Shown in pieces: positions 1 to 11,482 of a stretch of DNA of 64,000 bases. The stretch is from Amphimedon queenslandica (lineage: Eukaryota; Porifera; Demospongiae; Haplosclerida; Niphatidae), in the NCBI RefSeq assembly GCF_000090795.2, contig NW_003546259.1, forward strand, positions 452,394 through 516,393. The letters run 5' to 3'. The first letter of the stretch is position 1; the number at the start of each line of letters is the position of its first letter. The translations under genes were made by a program, and so were the position numbers. The notes beneath the pieces are model-generated. The model worked only from the letters and a program-made list of their open reading frames with translations. It had not been told where the DNA came from and ran no database searches.

Positions 1-770
1 TATCTAACAAAGAAACCAGATGGACATGGTAGAAATTGTTACCGGACCTAAAGGCTAGCCACACTGCACAACTAATCCTTGGGTATTCTATAAGACATGA
101 AAGCTGAAGACTTCTATCTTCCCATTGCTTTAATGAGGAAATCACTCTCCTCAGCTTGAGCTGCTGCTGTTGCTGTCCCAATGTAAAAACTATGTCCCTT
201 GCAAGGGGAAGGATGAACTCCAATAGACTGCTGGGCCTTTCCTAGCTCAAACACCAAATGCTGTCTTAAGACTCAGAGTGTATCAATATTTATGAATACA
301 ATAAAAGAGGGGGGGCATTGGTTGAAAGGACATATTATTGCTAAATAGGTCAGAACTGTCGACACTGCTTATGGCAATTTTGCTCCTTGAGCAAACGGGT
401 CATTCTTGCTTCTTTTGAGGTGCACCCTTGCTAAAGTAGTACAGATAGAGGTGAGAATCCATGGCAATGTCTCCTGCTGCAAGCATCACTAACTCATCCA
501 GTTGACCTATAGATTGATAGGTGAACTCCCTTGCTTGGAGAAGTGCAAAAAGCCTAAGCAGACTGTCACCCACAGAATGGCTCTATCAAAGAACACCCCT
601 TCCCCTGACCAATTAGAGTGAATAGCAGATCAAATTATAGGGAGCCAAACCTGCCTAGATCCTTGGCTTGAGCGCTGTAAGCCATTTAAAACATATGCGA
701 AATGCACAGAGTGGTAAATAAAGGGGTTGGGCAGACCTGCTAAGATGTGATAAAACCAGGCCTCTGGTAA
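1..770. other. No gene recognised
   Basis: I see no protein similarity, splice-bounded reading frame or terminal repeat here. Reading frames are short on both strands. The stretch may be flank or tail of the retroelement fossil that follows, but no motif shows it. Confidence 0.5.
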
Positions 771-773
771 TAT

Positions 774-1195
774 GTAATAGTAATAGTAATAGTAATTATT
801 ACAATTTTTCATGTAATAGTAATAGCAGTTTCAATTTTTGAAGTAATAGTGATAGTAATAGTAACAGGGCCTTAGTAATAGTGTTAAATTAACATGGAGG
901 ACACTATAGATTATCTTTCACAATAAGCAATACAAATAACCCCAGTTGAATTGCTATTTGATATACCTGGTAAAATATTTTGACCAGATCACTGTTCATT
1001 GTCTGACAGTGTTTTAAAGACTAATTTCTATTACATGCTATCAACATATTGTTTTAAATTATTTTCCATTATGTTGTAAAACTAGAAGTGGTAATAGTAA
1101 TAGTAATACTATTACTTCTCATTTTCCTTGTAATAGCAACAGTAATAGTAATATGAAGTCAAGGTGTAATAGTAATAGTAATAGATTACAATTAA
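774..1195. repeat. TAGTAA hexamer microsatellite, two blocks
   Basis: Degenerate repeats of the TAATAG/TAGTAA hexamer fill about 774-870 and return at about 1090-1195, with 220 bases of unrelated AT-rich sequence between. The long tyrosine and leucine runs in translated frames here are only the translation of this repeat. Confidence 0.85.
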
Positions 1196-1363
1196 AAGTA
1201 ATTGACCCCAGGCCTGGATAAAACGAGAATGCACTGAGGCACACACAGAGACTGATTGGATGGACAGAGAGCCTTGAGCTAGAAAAGCTACATAACAGCA
1301 AAGATTCTGAGGAAGAATGCAGCTGACACACATCACAGAAGCTGACGTAATGCCTCTCACCAA
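1112..1363 (-). pseudogene. Tyrosine recombinase N-terminal domain remnant
   Basis: A minus-strand segment resembles the SAM-like core-binding domain of tyrosine recombinases (words LCCYVAFLAQGSLS and SVSVCASVHSRF, matching a pattern like CxFVAxLAxxGLxxxxIxVYLSAIRxxH). Its place downstream of the reverse transcriptase fits DIRS-like elements. The catalytic domain is not recognisable. Fossil. Confidence 0.55.
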
Positions 1364-1986
1364 CTAGATATGCTGATGCTGTAGAAGGGACAATGCCACT
1401 CCCACCCCTAAAACATGCCTGTCCAAGCTGCTAAGCCCAAATCTGGTACCTCACCCGCAAGCTAGTACATCATGACTGACTTTGAGATGCCTGCATGAAG
1501 AAAGAATGAAATTAATGTGTTTCATTTCGGAAAGTGCCTCCACTGCCTTGTTTAACTGCCCTGGGCTGAGAATGGAATTTAAGTGAAAGCTCCAGAGCTG
1601 CAATGCTCCTATAAGCCTGATTCCTTGGCCAGGCCAGCCTAAACTACAAGGTACCTGGAAACCCCTGCAGTCAACCAAACTTGCTGCATTTGTATACACA
1701 TGCACTGATAGAATAGCATGAGGGGACAAACCGGCCAATCTGTTCCTCCAAAAAAGTAAAGCCTTAGCACCCCTAGTGAGCCAGATAAAGTAATAGGGAG
1801 CTTAGCCACAGACAGCAGCTGAAACAAGTTATGCAAAATGGGTGACCTTGCTAAATCACTGCAGTCGCGTGGCAAGTGGCCCAAATGACTAGCTCTCATC
1901 TACAACATGCTGATTGGTGAGCCCAGGCCTGCACCATCAATTGCAGCTTATCCTCAGGCAGTCGCAGATCCTGCTTGGCTAAATCA

Positions 1987-2490
1987 TCACAATTCCCGCA
2001 AAAACAGTGAAAGTTGAGGGGCCTTTAATCTATGCATTGTAAATGGTATCCTAAAAGAGCTGTATAACAACCTCATATCAAACTGGCCAAAGCTGGCAAA
2101 AATCTGGACCAATGTATCTGAAATAGCTGAGAATATTCTTGGTTCTGAGCACAAACCAAAAAGGCAAACATCTGTGCACATAAGTAGGCCCCTCCCACAC
2201 AATTTCTAATCTGTGGTGGTTTGCTGGATGAACTGGAACAGTCCTGTAAGCATACTGAAGATGAGACTTTGTCAGGCTTGATGTGGGATCTAAGCTGTGA
2301 ATGACTGCCTCTGCATTATCCACCAATGCATATCATACTGATGATAAGTTAGGCTTATCCCATTATTGATGCTACCAACAGCTGTGTATGAACGGTCACC
2401 AATCATGCACTACATGTTAGGTCAGGAATCAAACCGATGGGACTATGGCAAAATCCCTTCCAGCCCACGGGTACCAAGCTGCCTAACAGA
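1987..2490 (-). pseudogene. Reverse transcriptase region of the DIRS-like fossil
   Basis: The minus strand reads words typical of the palm/fingers region of DIRS- and Ty3-type reverse transcriptases: SPIGLIPDLT, then AYRTVPVHPANHH, then a segment resembling LPFGLRSAPKIFSA. Together these are strong evidence of a reverse transcriptase. The region is broken and cannot be active. The following minus-strand stretch (about 1900-1450) probably continues the same polyprotein but is too decayed to assign. Confidence 0.75.
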
Positions 2491-3572
2491 ATTTTCCTAT
2501 AAATATACTTGGAGCCACATCCCTGTTGCACAGAGAGAAAGAATGTATCCGTGCTACAGACAGCAGTTAACACCTGGACTGATCAACCTCAATAGGGAAA
2601 CCTCAATCAGGCCTCACCAGACATACGACACAAACACATGGTCAGGATGATGACAAGCCAAAATCCAATCTGGCTAATAACTACTGGAGTAGGAGCACTG
2701 GTCCACCTTGAACAGCCATTTGATTGGCAATAAGAATCAAGTAGCAGTGAGTCGGATGTGTAATAATCATTTACATAATACAAAGCAAAATCAACACTTA
2801 TTAAAAATCAACAATTATTAAAAATTAACAATTATTAAAAGTACAAAACAATCATGAACACAAAACAAACATGCTGGCTAGTCAAATAAGACAGAAGCTA
2901 AATGACTAAAAAATAAATGCAACAAGCAGTGACAGATCTGGGGTTGGGCAAAGCAGGGCATTTGCTCTACTGTGAGTAGGGTTCACTAATTACATTTACT
3001 TCCAAATAACAATGTTCATTGATAAAAATAATTATTATTATTATTTAAAGTACTGACTCATTGTACTATACCTTACATGTAAACTCAATAAATGCCCATA
3101 TTTACCCAGCTGTTACACCTAACCACAAGTACCCTGAAGTGCTGGAATTCCCAAGCCAAGCACTTGCACAGCTGACAAACATTAATAACTATTCATAACT
3201 ATTGATAATACACAACTACTCGTAAAATTCATTATTGCGCTACCATCATTTGAACCCAGCTCTGCCCATGACAATGGGCTACACATAACACAAATAACTA
3301 AGAAGGCATAAAATATGCCATTGATAAACAAAAATGAAACAATCAAGTCAAGAGATTGAGATCTTGCCTGTAACTACTGCTATTGCTTCAGCGGGGGTTG
3401 CTGACATTTGCTGTTGTTTTCTGCCCTGCCCAGGATCCCTGTAACAGCTAGCAGCATGAGCCAGAAAACAGTGGATCTGTGCTAAGGGATATTGCACCTC
3501 CCGCACTCTAAGCCATCCAGCATTGCTTTTTGGGGTAGCCCCCCAGATTGTCAACCAGCTTATTCTTGTCCG

Positions 3573-4284
3573 CTAAAACTCTTGCATCTCAGCAATTGGC
3601 CCAGAGGAGTTTCTCGACAGCTTACTTTGTATTGGCTGACAGTCTGGGGACAACACAAGACCAGCAGCCTGCCGAGCCAGTGTAAGCTGCACCAGCCCTG
3701 AGCCTGCCACCAGTGAAGCTGAAGGCACTATCAAAGACCCTGGGCCTTGATTGAGAACAGGGACAGATACCAAAGACTGAGGGGAGGTAGGACTCGCCCC
3801 AATACTAGTACCTGCATGGCATACTTCTATGCATACGTGTAACAGAAGAGCCCTAACAACTAACATACAACACAGTGAGCCCGAGTCTTACCCGATACTG
3901 GACTACAGGCAACAAACTTAGCAAGCATGCACACACTATGTAACCCAACATGCATGATACTCACGGTTCTGCCGGCAAGGGGGAGGCACAGCCACGGCAG
4001 AAAAAGAATTTGGCACGAAAGTGGGACCAGGCATTGGTGCAGCAGTAGCTGCTAGCTGCAGGCAGCAATGATGGAGCAGGAATTGCAACAGAAGTATTAG
4101 CTGCAGCTGCCAATGTTGTTGCAGATGTGGTTAGAGGAGGTAGGAAGCTTGTGGTTAAAAGTTGCTGCTGCATGGTTGACACAGTTGCGGTCCGGGCAAT
4201 CTCTGCCTGTGCAGGTGCTGAAGAGGACATAGAAGGAAACGCCACGTTTGAGTGGAACTGGAGCTGCTCTACTGTTATTGACAT
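3573..4284 (-). pseudogene. Gag-like region of the DIRS-like fossil
   Basis: Two minus-strand stretches are rich in alanine, serine, threonine and proline. They end in a segment resembling the conserved start of the structural protein of DIRS-like elements (around the words GLVLSPDCQPI and QSKL). It lies upstream of the reverse transcriptase region in the same orientation, as expected for Gag. It is a decayed fossil, and the call rests largely on position and resemblance. Confidence 0.5.
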
Positions 4285-4300
4285 TGGGCTATGAAGCTTC

Positions 4301-4677
4301 TGAAGCGGGACTACATGATCAGGAATGACAGGATCGCTAGGTCCAGGCAGCGGGAATTTATCATAATGATTCCATCACTAGACTACTGACCGATGCAGCA
4401 GTGGCTGCCCGGCCTTCTTGATGCACGAGCTGAACGGCAGTATGGGGAAGATCTTGGTCCACCACGCTTTCCAGGCATCAAAAAAAGAGTTTAGGAGAAT
4501 AGAAAAAGTAATTGAAAATAATAGTAAGAACAGCAGCTAGCAATTACTACTCGTGTTTTGCAAATAGCTGATAGTAACTAAGCCCCACCTATTACCAACC
4601 CTCCCAGCTCATGGATATTAACAGCGTTTAACCATATTGCTTAAACTTCAAAATGTATAGTAGAGCAAACAAAAGGT
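4301..4677. other. No gene recognised
   Basis: The stretch is AT-rich with no recognisable coding potential. It may be the upstream leader or terminal repeat of the DIRS-like fossil. Confidence 0.4.
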
Positions 4678-4730
4678 ATATATACATATATATAGATATA
4701 TATATATATATCTATATATATATATAGACA
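4678..4730. repeat. TA microsatellite
   Basis: About 50 bases of alternating TA with a few GATATA and CTATATA variants. Confidence 0.95.
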
Positions 4731-5260
4731 GTTTATTATTGAAATTAAAATTTTATCTATATTTTATAAAATTATCATTTTTCTGCATCGTAGAGTTGAA
4801 ACTTGTATTATTCTTATCAATAATAATTTTTTTATTCATTACAGTCTGTTTTTAATAATTGAACTAATTATTATTATTATGATTAAATTCAATTCCCTTT
4901 TTTTTTCATTTTTTGACAACCCTACCTTTTTCTATTTAATAGAAATTTTTTATTTATTTGTTTCCATACTTTTTATTGAGCCATGGTCTTAATGTGATGA
5001 AGAAAATCAGAAATTGACATTACTCTTTGTAGCACAGTGTAGTACGTCACTGATACAAAATTGATTTACAACACTAAAAATGCTTAAATGATGCCTCATC
5101 TACAGTTTTACTGTTATGTGTAACTGAATATCGTTTGTGTACTTGTTTTGTGAATTCTTTTTTACAAAAGAACCTCTGAATTAATCTCAAACAATCTCCT
5201 TTTTAACTTGGTTTTCTCTTACGTAAAAACTCCACCAACTTCATGTCAGTTGACGTTTCT
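4731..5260. repeat. Dispersed AT-rich repeat piece
   Basis: The part at about 4910-4985 (TTTTTTGACAACCCTAC followed by a TATTTAATAGAAATTT-like tail) recurs at about 32570-32640 on the same strand and about 31945-32010 inverted. The rest is AT-rich with no gene seen. Confidence 0.65.
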
Positions 5261-5267
5261 CCTATTT

Positions 5268-5378
5268 CAGAACAAACAACAGCTTCTATCTGCCACAAAC
5301 CAGTAACGTTTGACATTCAAGTGACATTGCTGCAGGATGATTTTGGCTTTACCCCTCCTACAAAAGCGTATCCTTTCT
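5268..5378 (+). other. Possible isolated exon remnant
   Basis: A pyrimidine-rich tract ending TTTCAG at about 5268 resembles a splice acceptor. It is followed by an open stretch containing SICHKPVTFDIQVTLLQDD and then FGFTPPTKA. I do not recognise the sequence. It lies upstream of the RPA-like pseudogene on the same strand and could be an earlier exon of it. This is a weak call from splice signal and composition only. Confidence 0.3.
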
Positions 5379-5817
5379 TTTAATACAACAGCAATACATA
5401 TAAAAAAACTAACGGCAGTTATCAAGTGTGCATTTCTAACTATTATTTATAAAATTAATCGCCAATATCCAATAATTGTGACATCACAATGATTCTCAGT
5501 TTAGAAATGCTAAATTGTAAGACAATCATGACAATTGCATCATACTTTTTACAGCTACATGTAATCAATCATTCTGACATCACAAATATTCTAATTTTAG
5601 AAAATTTGACAATAATGGTAAAGTTTCTGTATGCATGTAGCATTCATGACAAAGCAAAATGAGTAGACAGTTCAAGCATTATAAAAGGCTGATAATAACC
5701 CAAGGCATTAGTATTTGGTAGTAACTGAGAAGTCAAAATATTTTTAAGTTACTAGGAGATGGGACTTATTGAAGACATTGCAGATATAGATGATAACACA
5801 TGAGTAGCTGATGTTCA

Positions 5818-6671
5818 ATTTGGAATCAAAACCCTTTCACCTTTAAAGAAATCCAGAAACGGAGCTGATTACTACAATGGTATTGCAAGTGAAGAGTACA
5901 CGTCTTCTAGGCTTTGATGTGAACTCAGGATCATCTTCAGTCTTTGTACAAAAGGGAGAATGAATCCTGTTATGAAATTGTCTTATTAAGAAGGACAAAG
6001 CACGGAAGTCGAAATACATGTAAACTCAACAACAAAAGTAGAGCAGTCTCCAAGGAAGTTTCACGTGAAGCCACAAGTCATTCCAGAATCATCAATTTCT
6101 GAAATTCTGACATGGACTATGGTGTGACAGTGAATTTGAAGCCAAGTAAAGTTGTGTCAGTTGAACCTCATAAAACTCTCGGGACTGGATTGGTCCAAGA
6201 TGCAACTCTGAGTGATGGACACAGTACCATTACTCTGTCAGTTTGGGTCAATAATACAGAAAAATTTAAAGTTTTGCAAGTATACAAATTTAAACATTTG
6301 TACACCCATTTGTATTTGGGTATCAAAAGTTCAATTTTTTGTTGCCGAAGTGAATTTGAAGTGACAAGCAATGACAACACATCGATTGACGTACCAGATT
6401 TTGAAGTTGAGGAGGAGACAGTGATGATAAGAAGTGCACTGGTGATTGAGTGTTATATTGCAACTTGTGTTTGCCCTGTCTCCATTATAATGGCACATTA
6501 CATTATACTGAGGGTAATGCATCAAGGTGCTCGTCTTGTTTTATGTTTCAGCTGGATAGGGGGAGAAGTCCTTTAGCCAGTGCTGGCATAGTTGTAACTA
6601 ATAAAAATGAGAAGAGAATGCTCCAATTGTGTACTGACACCATCTTAAATTTATTGAAGTGTCCGCATTGA
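5818..6671 (+). pseudogene. RPA70-like OB-fold and zinc-ribbon protein, decayed
   Basis: Three blocks follow each other on the plus strand. The first, about 5818-6100 (words GIKTLSPLKKSRNG, RLLGFDVNSG, SPRKFHVKP), and the second, about 6112-6410 (LVQDATLSDG, TITLSVWVNN, VLQVYKFKHL), resemble successive OB-folds of replication protein A large-subunit relatives. The third, about 6453-6660, has Cys pairs CNLC and CSSC spaced like the RPA zinc ribbon, then NEKRMLQLCTDTILNLL. RPA-type OB-folds bind single-stranded DNA. The blocks lie in different frames (a shift near 6430, several stops in the first block), so the gene is broken. It may be a transposon-carried or an old host gene; I see no terminal repeats around it. 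The OB assignment comes from pattern resemblance, not a search. Confidence 0.55.
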
Positions 6672-9255
6672 TTGGTTAGCTGCAGTATCTAAATGGCTTA
6701 CTTGTGGCAGCTTGTTGCAGTTTTGAGCCAGGGAAACAGAAGTGACATCAGAATAATGTAAGTATTAGAAGGTCAAAAATTTTAATTAAGTATTTAAAAA
6801 TCTTTCTAGATTAAAGTCAGATCTTGCAAAGGGCATGTCCAGCAATTGCAATGGAACTTCCAGTCACATTAATTTAATGATATTCATTGAATTTACCATA
6901 GCAACGGCAGCTCAGCAATGGTGGACTGATAGGATGCTTCATTACAAAGCCTGCTAACGTCTTTCTGGTTCATGGATGGGACTTCACTAGATACTTGGGG
7001 CTTCTTGAATGCTACTTAATGTAATTGGTTATGGTAGTTTTTTGATATTCTTTTGTTAATATGGCAGGCGTGGCGCAAGGAGACTCATCTGACAAACGGT
7101 TATAACTTTAAAAGATCTAGAGACATCATTTGCTTGTATAAGATGTCAAGCACTTTTTGTTTTACTTTATAATTCCTAAGAGAAGAGAAAAGCGGTTGTT
7201 CACTCTTGTTGCTGCACCCGTCATCACTTAAATGGCTAAAATTACTTCACCTTTAGAAGACAAAAGTTCCAAGCAAAGTTTTGAATTTTTATCTTTTTTG
7301 TATCATTGGGCAGTAAAAATGTTGTACTTTCACAAAATAAGTGCGCAAATTGTCAAAAATTGTTTAAAATTGAGATATAACAATTCAAAAGTAAAAAATT
7401 TATACATGCATAAAAAATGACAAAATGGCAGCACTGACTGCTTCATCTTTAATTCGTAAATGTTCCACACAAAGTTACTCCAAATGCTGTCATATTTAGC
7501 AGGAACACAGGTATAACAATGGAGAACAGCTACTGAAGTGCGCAAATTGATGATACTTATTCTAAAAAAAGACATAGCCTAGTAAATGGAAATGTCCATT
7601 CCTGCCCTATATAAAGTCAACAAGCAGTATACGGAGATAATTGCTCAGTATACTAATCCGTGTCCACTCACTGCTGGACATGAGACATTCACAGACAGCC
7701 TAGACCTCATACTATGCCAAGGGGAGACAGTGGCAGGGAGATCATCATGATGATCTGGATCATCATTGTGCTCTGTACGAACTTGCTTCTAATTATGATG
7801 ATTGCTGGCAAAGCCACTTGAGGCAACATTAAAACTGAGCCAGATAATCATGATGACCTGCAGCCTCCGTCGGCTTTATCAGCTATCTCTGTAAGTTCAA
7901 CAAACTCATGCATCTATCAAAATATAATGGAAGGGACACATGATACATATATTTAACGTATGCCTAGCTCACTCATGCATCTATCAAAATATAATAGAAA
8001 GGACACAATATATATTTTAACATGCTTATTCATGAATTGTTTGAACAGCTCCTGCGCATCTTGTACCACTCTCTTTCCGAGACTCCTTCACTGGCTCCAC
8101 GACAGTCATCACTCAGTCTTAAGCTGCATGGGCTGAAACACTGATCTACTCAAGCACTATTGGTGAGTCATGAAGCTAGACTACTTATAGTTCACTACTT
8201 TATATATTCTTTTTAGATATAAAAAGATAAGTAAAAACAGTTATAATTATGATAATAATTATAAACTTCTCCTTTGATGTAAACATTTAAGCTTCATATA
8301 ATTATTGCGTCAGCCTGGAGTTTCATAGTTGAAGCAGCAGCCTCCAGTCTTGAGGTCTTGAGACCTAGAGAGGGAGGAAACAAAAGAGGACAATATATAT
8401 ATTGAATACATTCATATACATGTACATTTAATGTTTAATCAAGTGCAGGGCATTGTATTTATAATTGGTATCAGTAAATTATAAAATTCTCTCAATGCCC
8501 ATTTGGTTACCTCAGTTGTAATTGTAAAAATAAAGGACAATAATATATCTTCCACTGCAAAAATGGTACACATAAAGGTTGTTGAATTTTTTGGGTCTAT
8601 TTAATTCTAAGTTCATGTGCAATCATTTAGAATTGAAAATAATTTTAAAGATGTGCTAAAGAATGAATTAAGTGCACATTCATTTCATAAGGAACACTTA
8701 ATCACAAAGCAGGAGTTGCAAGTAATGTATAATGGGGTTGTACACTTGTTTTTATGAGTTCGCTCTAAAATTGCAAATGTATGTATTAAATGATGCTCAA
8801 GTTCAATTATAAATGGATAATTTACTTGTATATGTATATCAATATGCAGATTATGCATAAAAGGAACTACACTTTACCTTACAATACACAAAAGCTTAGT
8901 ATAACATGCTTAAATTTACATTTTAACAGACGGAGGGAGAGAAAGGGATAAAGGTGACAGAGAGAGGAGTGATGAGGAGAGAAAAGATGGGGCATTCTTC
9001 TACATCTACATTTGCACATGTATGAAAGCTGAATTTTACATTTATAATGGTCATTCATCATTTTATAATAGTGGTAATGAAAAGCCAACACAATGTACAT
9101 GTAAATATAGGACATCCAACTGGGTTGACATTAACATACATGTCGATGTAGTGCACATAATGACTATTATCATTTATATATGTGATGCATTATCAGTAGG
9201 AGAAGTCACATAATACCGTATAGTGGGTAAAGCCACTTGCAATTGAGCATGCGTA
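6672..9255. other. No gene recognised; local duplication
   Basis: No convincing coding region is seen. A 45-base segment at about 7906-7950 (starting ACTCATGCATCTATCAAAAT) is repeated at about 7971-8015 with small changes. About 7740-7790 is rich in ATCATGATGATC words that can form short hairpins. About 8925-8995 is purine-rich (GAGAGA-like). A short open stretch at about 7605-7740 might be an exon remnant, but I cannot identify it. Confidence 0.5.
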
Positions 9256-9401
9256 TACCTTAAGGAGACAATTGTTTGCGGGAATTTAATTTAGCGAATT
9301 TTAGCGATTTTTAAAAATCGCTAACTTAAGTCCGCGCTAACTTTAATTTCTTATTAAATTATTAATAGTTATTAATAATTATTATTTATGATTCATGATG
9401 G

Positions 9402-10031
9402 TTAATTCAGTTCTTCAACTTCTTGAATCTCTATCGCTCCCTCTTTGTCTATCTCTTCTATCTCTCCCTCTTTGTCTATCTCTTCTACTATCTCTCCCTC
9501 TTTGTCTATCTCTTCTATCTCTCCCTCTTTGTCTATCTCTTCTGAGTCTTCATCTGTCACATCCAACTGTTTCAAAAGTTCAGCAGTTGCATCTTCAAAA
9601 ATTCCATCAATGGGTTCCTTGTAGAGTCTTTTAACCAGAACATTGTATTCATCTAAAGCAGTCCTATTCTTTACATTACTAGTCATTTGAACCTGGGCCA
9701 TGACTGGGATTTCTAGTCCTCCTTGTACTAAAGGTGATCTGCGGTAGTGGATATCCATAACTTTTAGTGTTACAACTGCTCCATGCTCCATTATGTATCT
9801 AGTTACTTTCGATATTTTTTTCGGCAAGTGTCCTACAATAGAGGCAGATGATAAGCGCCCTGGAAGCCTTTTTGTTGCTGCTATAGCATGACGGTCATGT
9901 AAGTTGTTTTGTTCGTGCTTCGTAGCAAGCAATTCATGTAATCTCGAAGCCGACACTGTCTGATAGACGTGATATCTTCTAAGGCCACACAAGAAGCCAA
10001 AAGAAACGTCTGTTGAGGTAGAACAAGTCAT
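9402..10031 (-). CDS. HIRAN-domain protein carried by transposon
   Basis: A complete 209-residue frame runs from the ATG at 10031 to the stop at 9402. Residues about 18-115 fit a HIRAN domain: RRYHVYQ near the start, then NNLHDRHAIAATKRLPG, SIVGHLPKKIS, and GGLEIPVMAQVQM at the end, matching the family pattern of GYHVYQ, N-x-x-D-x-x-A-V-A, VGHLPxxIS and GGLExPC. HIRAN domains in HLTF/Rad5 bind 3' DNA ends at stalled forks; stand-alone forms exist. The C-terminal 55 residues are an acidic tail built from EEIDKEGEI repeats. A TATA-like word (CTCTATAAAA on the minus strand, 10070-10061) lies about 30 bases before the start. The frame is open although its transposase partner is broken. Confidence 0.85.
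   Translation of the reverse strand: MTCSTSTDVSFGFLCGLRRYHVYQTVSASRLHELLATKHEQNNLHDRHAIAATKRLPGRLSSASIVGHLPKKISKVTRYIMEHGAVVTLKVMDIHYRRSPLVQGGLEIPVMAQVQMTSNVKNRTALDEYNVLVKRLYKEPIDGIFEDATAELLKQLDVTDEDSEEIDKEGEIEEIDKEGEIVEEIDKEGEIEEIDKEGAIEIQEVEELN
9430..9545 (-). repeat. Coding minisatellite in the HIRAN gene tail
   Basis: Four to five units of a 27-30 base repeat (plus-strand word CTCCCTCTTTGTCTATCTCT) encode the EEIDKEGEI units of the acidic tail. Unit length stays a multiple of three, so the reading frame is kept. Confidence 0.85.
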
Positions 10032-10167
10032 TTCTAGTCTAGTAGAAAGGCAGGCTAAGGTTTTATAGAGCCCAGTTGGCAGTTGCTTAGCTACCGCGTG
10101 CTACGTGCACTGCACGTGATTGCAGTGCAATTCGAATTCGCTATTCGCAGCTGCAAAGACCTTAACT
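10032..10167. promoter_or_regulatory. Shared divergent upstream region of the HIRAN and transposase genes
   Basis: This 136 bp stretch separates the two divergent start codons. It contains a TATA-like word for the minus gene (10061-10070), a CACGTG E-box at 10113-10118, and closely packed CTACGTGCACTGCACGTG words. A two-way promoter is inferred from this layout; no transcript evidence is available. Confidence 0.5.
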
Positions 10168-11450
10168 ATGTCTCTCTTTCAGTTTGGATTTACAAATACA
10201 AGGTCTTCTAACANNNNNNNNNNTGATAAAATACAAGGTCTGAAAGAGAGTACAGATCGAAATTTCAAGAAAATGTACAGAGAAAAATTGAGCGAAGAAA
10301 GGAGAAAAGATCAGCGTAGTCCACAGCCAGTTCTAAGAATCCCTACACAACCTAAAGAAAGACCACCACTCATGGGTGACTTGGATACTTCCTTACTGAA
10401 ATTTCTTAAAGCTATTAGAGCTAAAGGTGGGGTAATAAATATACATGTGGTGCAGGCAACTGCAGATGCATTGATGAAAAGCCATCCAAATGAAACATTT
10501 AGTTTTGAAATGAACCGTAGCTGGGTTCAGTCTGTCTATCGACGTCTCGGTTACAAAAGGAGATTGGGCACAACATCAAGACCTCCAGTACCTCGTGGAT
10601 TGTATGAAGAAAGTCACCGTGGCTTTCTTGGTGATATAATGCATTATGTTAAGCTTCATTCATTCCACCTGATCTGATTCTTAATGCAGATCAAACACCA
10701 AGTTCATATGTGTCTTTTGAAAAGCAGACCATGGCTTCTTGTGGAGCAAAATCTGTTCCCATTAAGGGCCTAACTGACAAAAGATACATCACAATTACTT
10801 TTGTCATTACGCTGTCTGGTAATTTTTTGCCAATGCAAATCATCTATAGTGGCAAAACAAAGGCTAGTTTACCTCGAAGCTTTCAGTTTCCTCAAGGCTT
10901 TTCTTTTTGTTATAACGAAAAGCATTGGTCAAACGAAGAAACAACATTAAATTATATTGAAACGATTGTAAAGCCATATTTAGTCAGTAAAAGGCAAGAG
11001 CTAAAGTTGGCCCCAACGCAAAAAGCATTGATGGTTTGGGATGTGTTTTGAGGTCAGACGACAGAGGCAGTCAAAACAAAGTTGAGATCCATGTCAATTG
11101 AACTTGTTGCTGTTCCAGCAAACATGACTCCTTTTTTTCAGCCATTGGACTTGACAATAAATGGGGCTGCTAAGAAGTTCACTAGAAATGAATTTGTTAC
11201 TTATTATTCTTCTACTGTGCAGAAAGAGCTATCAAGTGGAAAGTGCATTGAAGATATTGAGGTTGATTTGAAGCTCAGCACAATTAAACCCCTACATGCA
11301 CAATGGCTGATTAACCTTTATAACTTTTTCACTACAACTGAGGGCCATGCTATTACATTAAAGGGGTGGAAAAAGGCAGGGATAAGCACGCTCCTAGATG
11401 GGACTACAACACTGGGACCTGATGACCCATTTAAAGCCATATATGAATAA
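10168..11450 (+). pseudogene. DDE_1 (pogo/Jerky-like) transposase, broken
   Basis: Starts at the ATG at 10168 (MSLFQFGFTNTRSSN). A helix-turn-helix-type region follows with LLKFLKAIRAKGGVIN and SWVQSVYRRLGYKRR. The catalytic core then has the first Asp in NADQTP (codon 10689), the second in VWDVF (codon 11040) and the third in FQPLDLTIN (codon 11148), giving DD35D. It ends DDPFKAIYE at 11450. Two faults are visible: a frame change near 10656-10665 and a stop (TGA at 11049) where relatives read VFxGQ. A run of ten N (10214-10223) falls near the N-terminus. It would bind the tips, cut and paste the element. Divergent from the HIRAN gene. Confidence 0.88.
10214..10223. other. Short assembly gap (10 N)
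   Basis: Ten N in a row inside the transposase N-terminal coding part. The real length is unknown, so the frame across it is unproven. Confidence 1.
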
Positions 11451-11482
11451 CTATAACATATATAATGGTATATGAACAACTA

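Larger units (their letters stand above)
1000..4300 (-). mobile_element. DIRS-like tyrosine-recombinase retroelement, fossil
   Basis: Seen: on the minus strand, in order, a Gag-like low-complexity region (about 4284-3573), a reverse transcriptase region (about 2490-1987) and a region resembling the N-terminal core-binding domain of a tyrosine recombinase (about 1363-1112). Known: DIRS-group retroelements have the order Gag, RT-RNase H, tyrosine recombinase, and integrate with a recombinase rather than a DDE integrase. The copy is clearly broken, with at least four interruptions, and looks old. I could not identify its terminal repeats, so the ends are approximate. A Ty3-like element lying next to an unrelated recombinase fragment is the main alternative. 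Confidence 0.65.

Noticed and set aside
630-1363. Tyrosine-rich and leucine-rich frames
   Set aside because: Poly-Tyr and poly-Leu runs come from the TAGTAA microsatellite; only the non-repeat part of 1112-1363 was kept as a recombinase-like remnant.
2366-2650. 94-residue plus-strand frame
   Set aside because: It lies opposite the reverse transcriptase of the DIRS-like fossil and has no recognisable pattern.
8879-9213. Overlapping frames of 63-78 residues
   Set aside because: No similarity, AT-biased codons, and rich in CATGTA words; most likely chance.
9395-9634. Plus-strand leucine-rich frame (LSLPLCLSLL repeats)
   Set aside because: It is the antisense shadow of the HIRAN acidic tail repeats.
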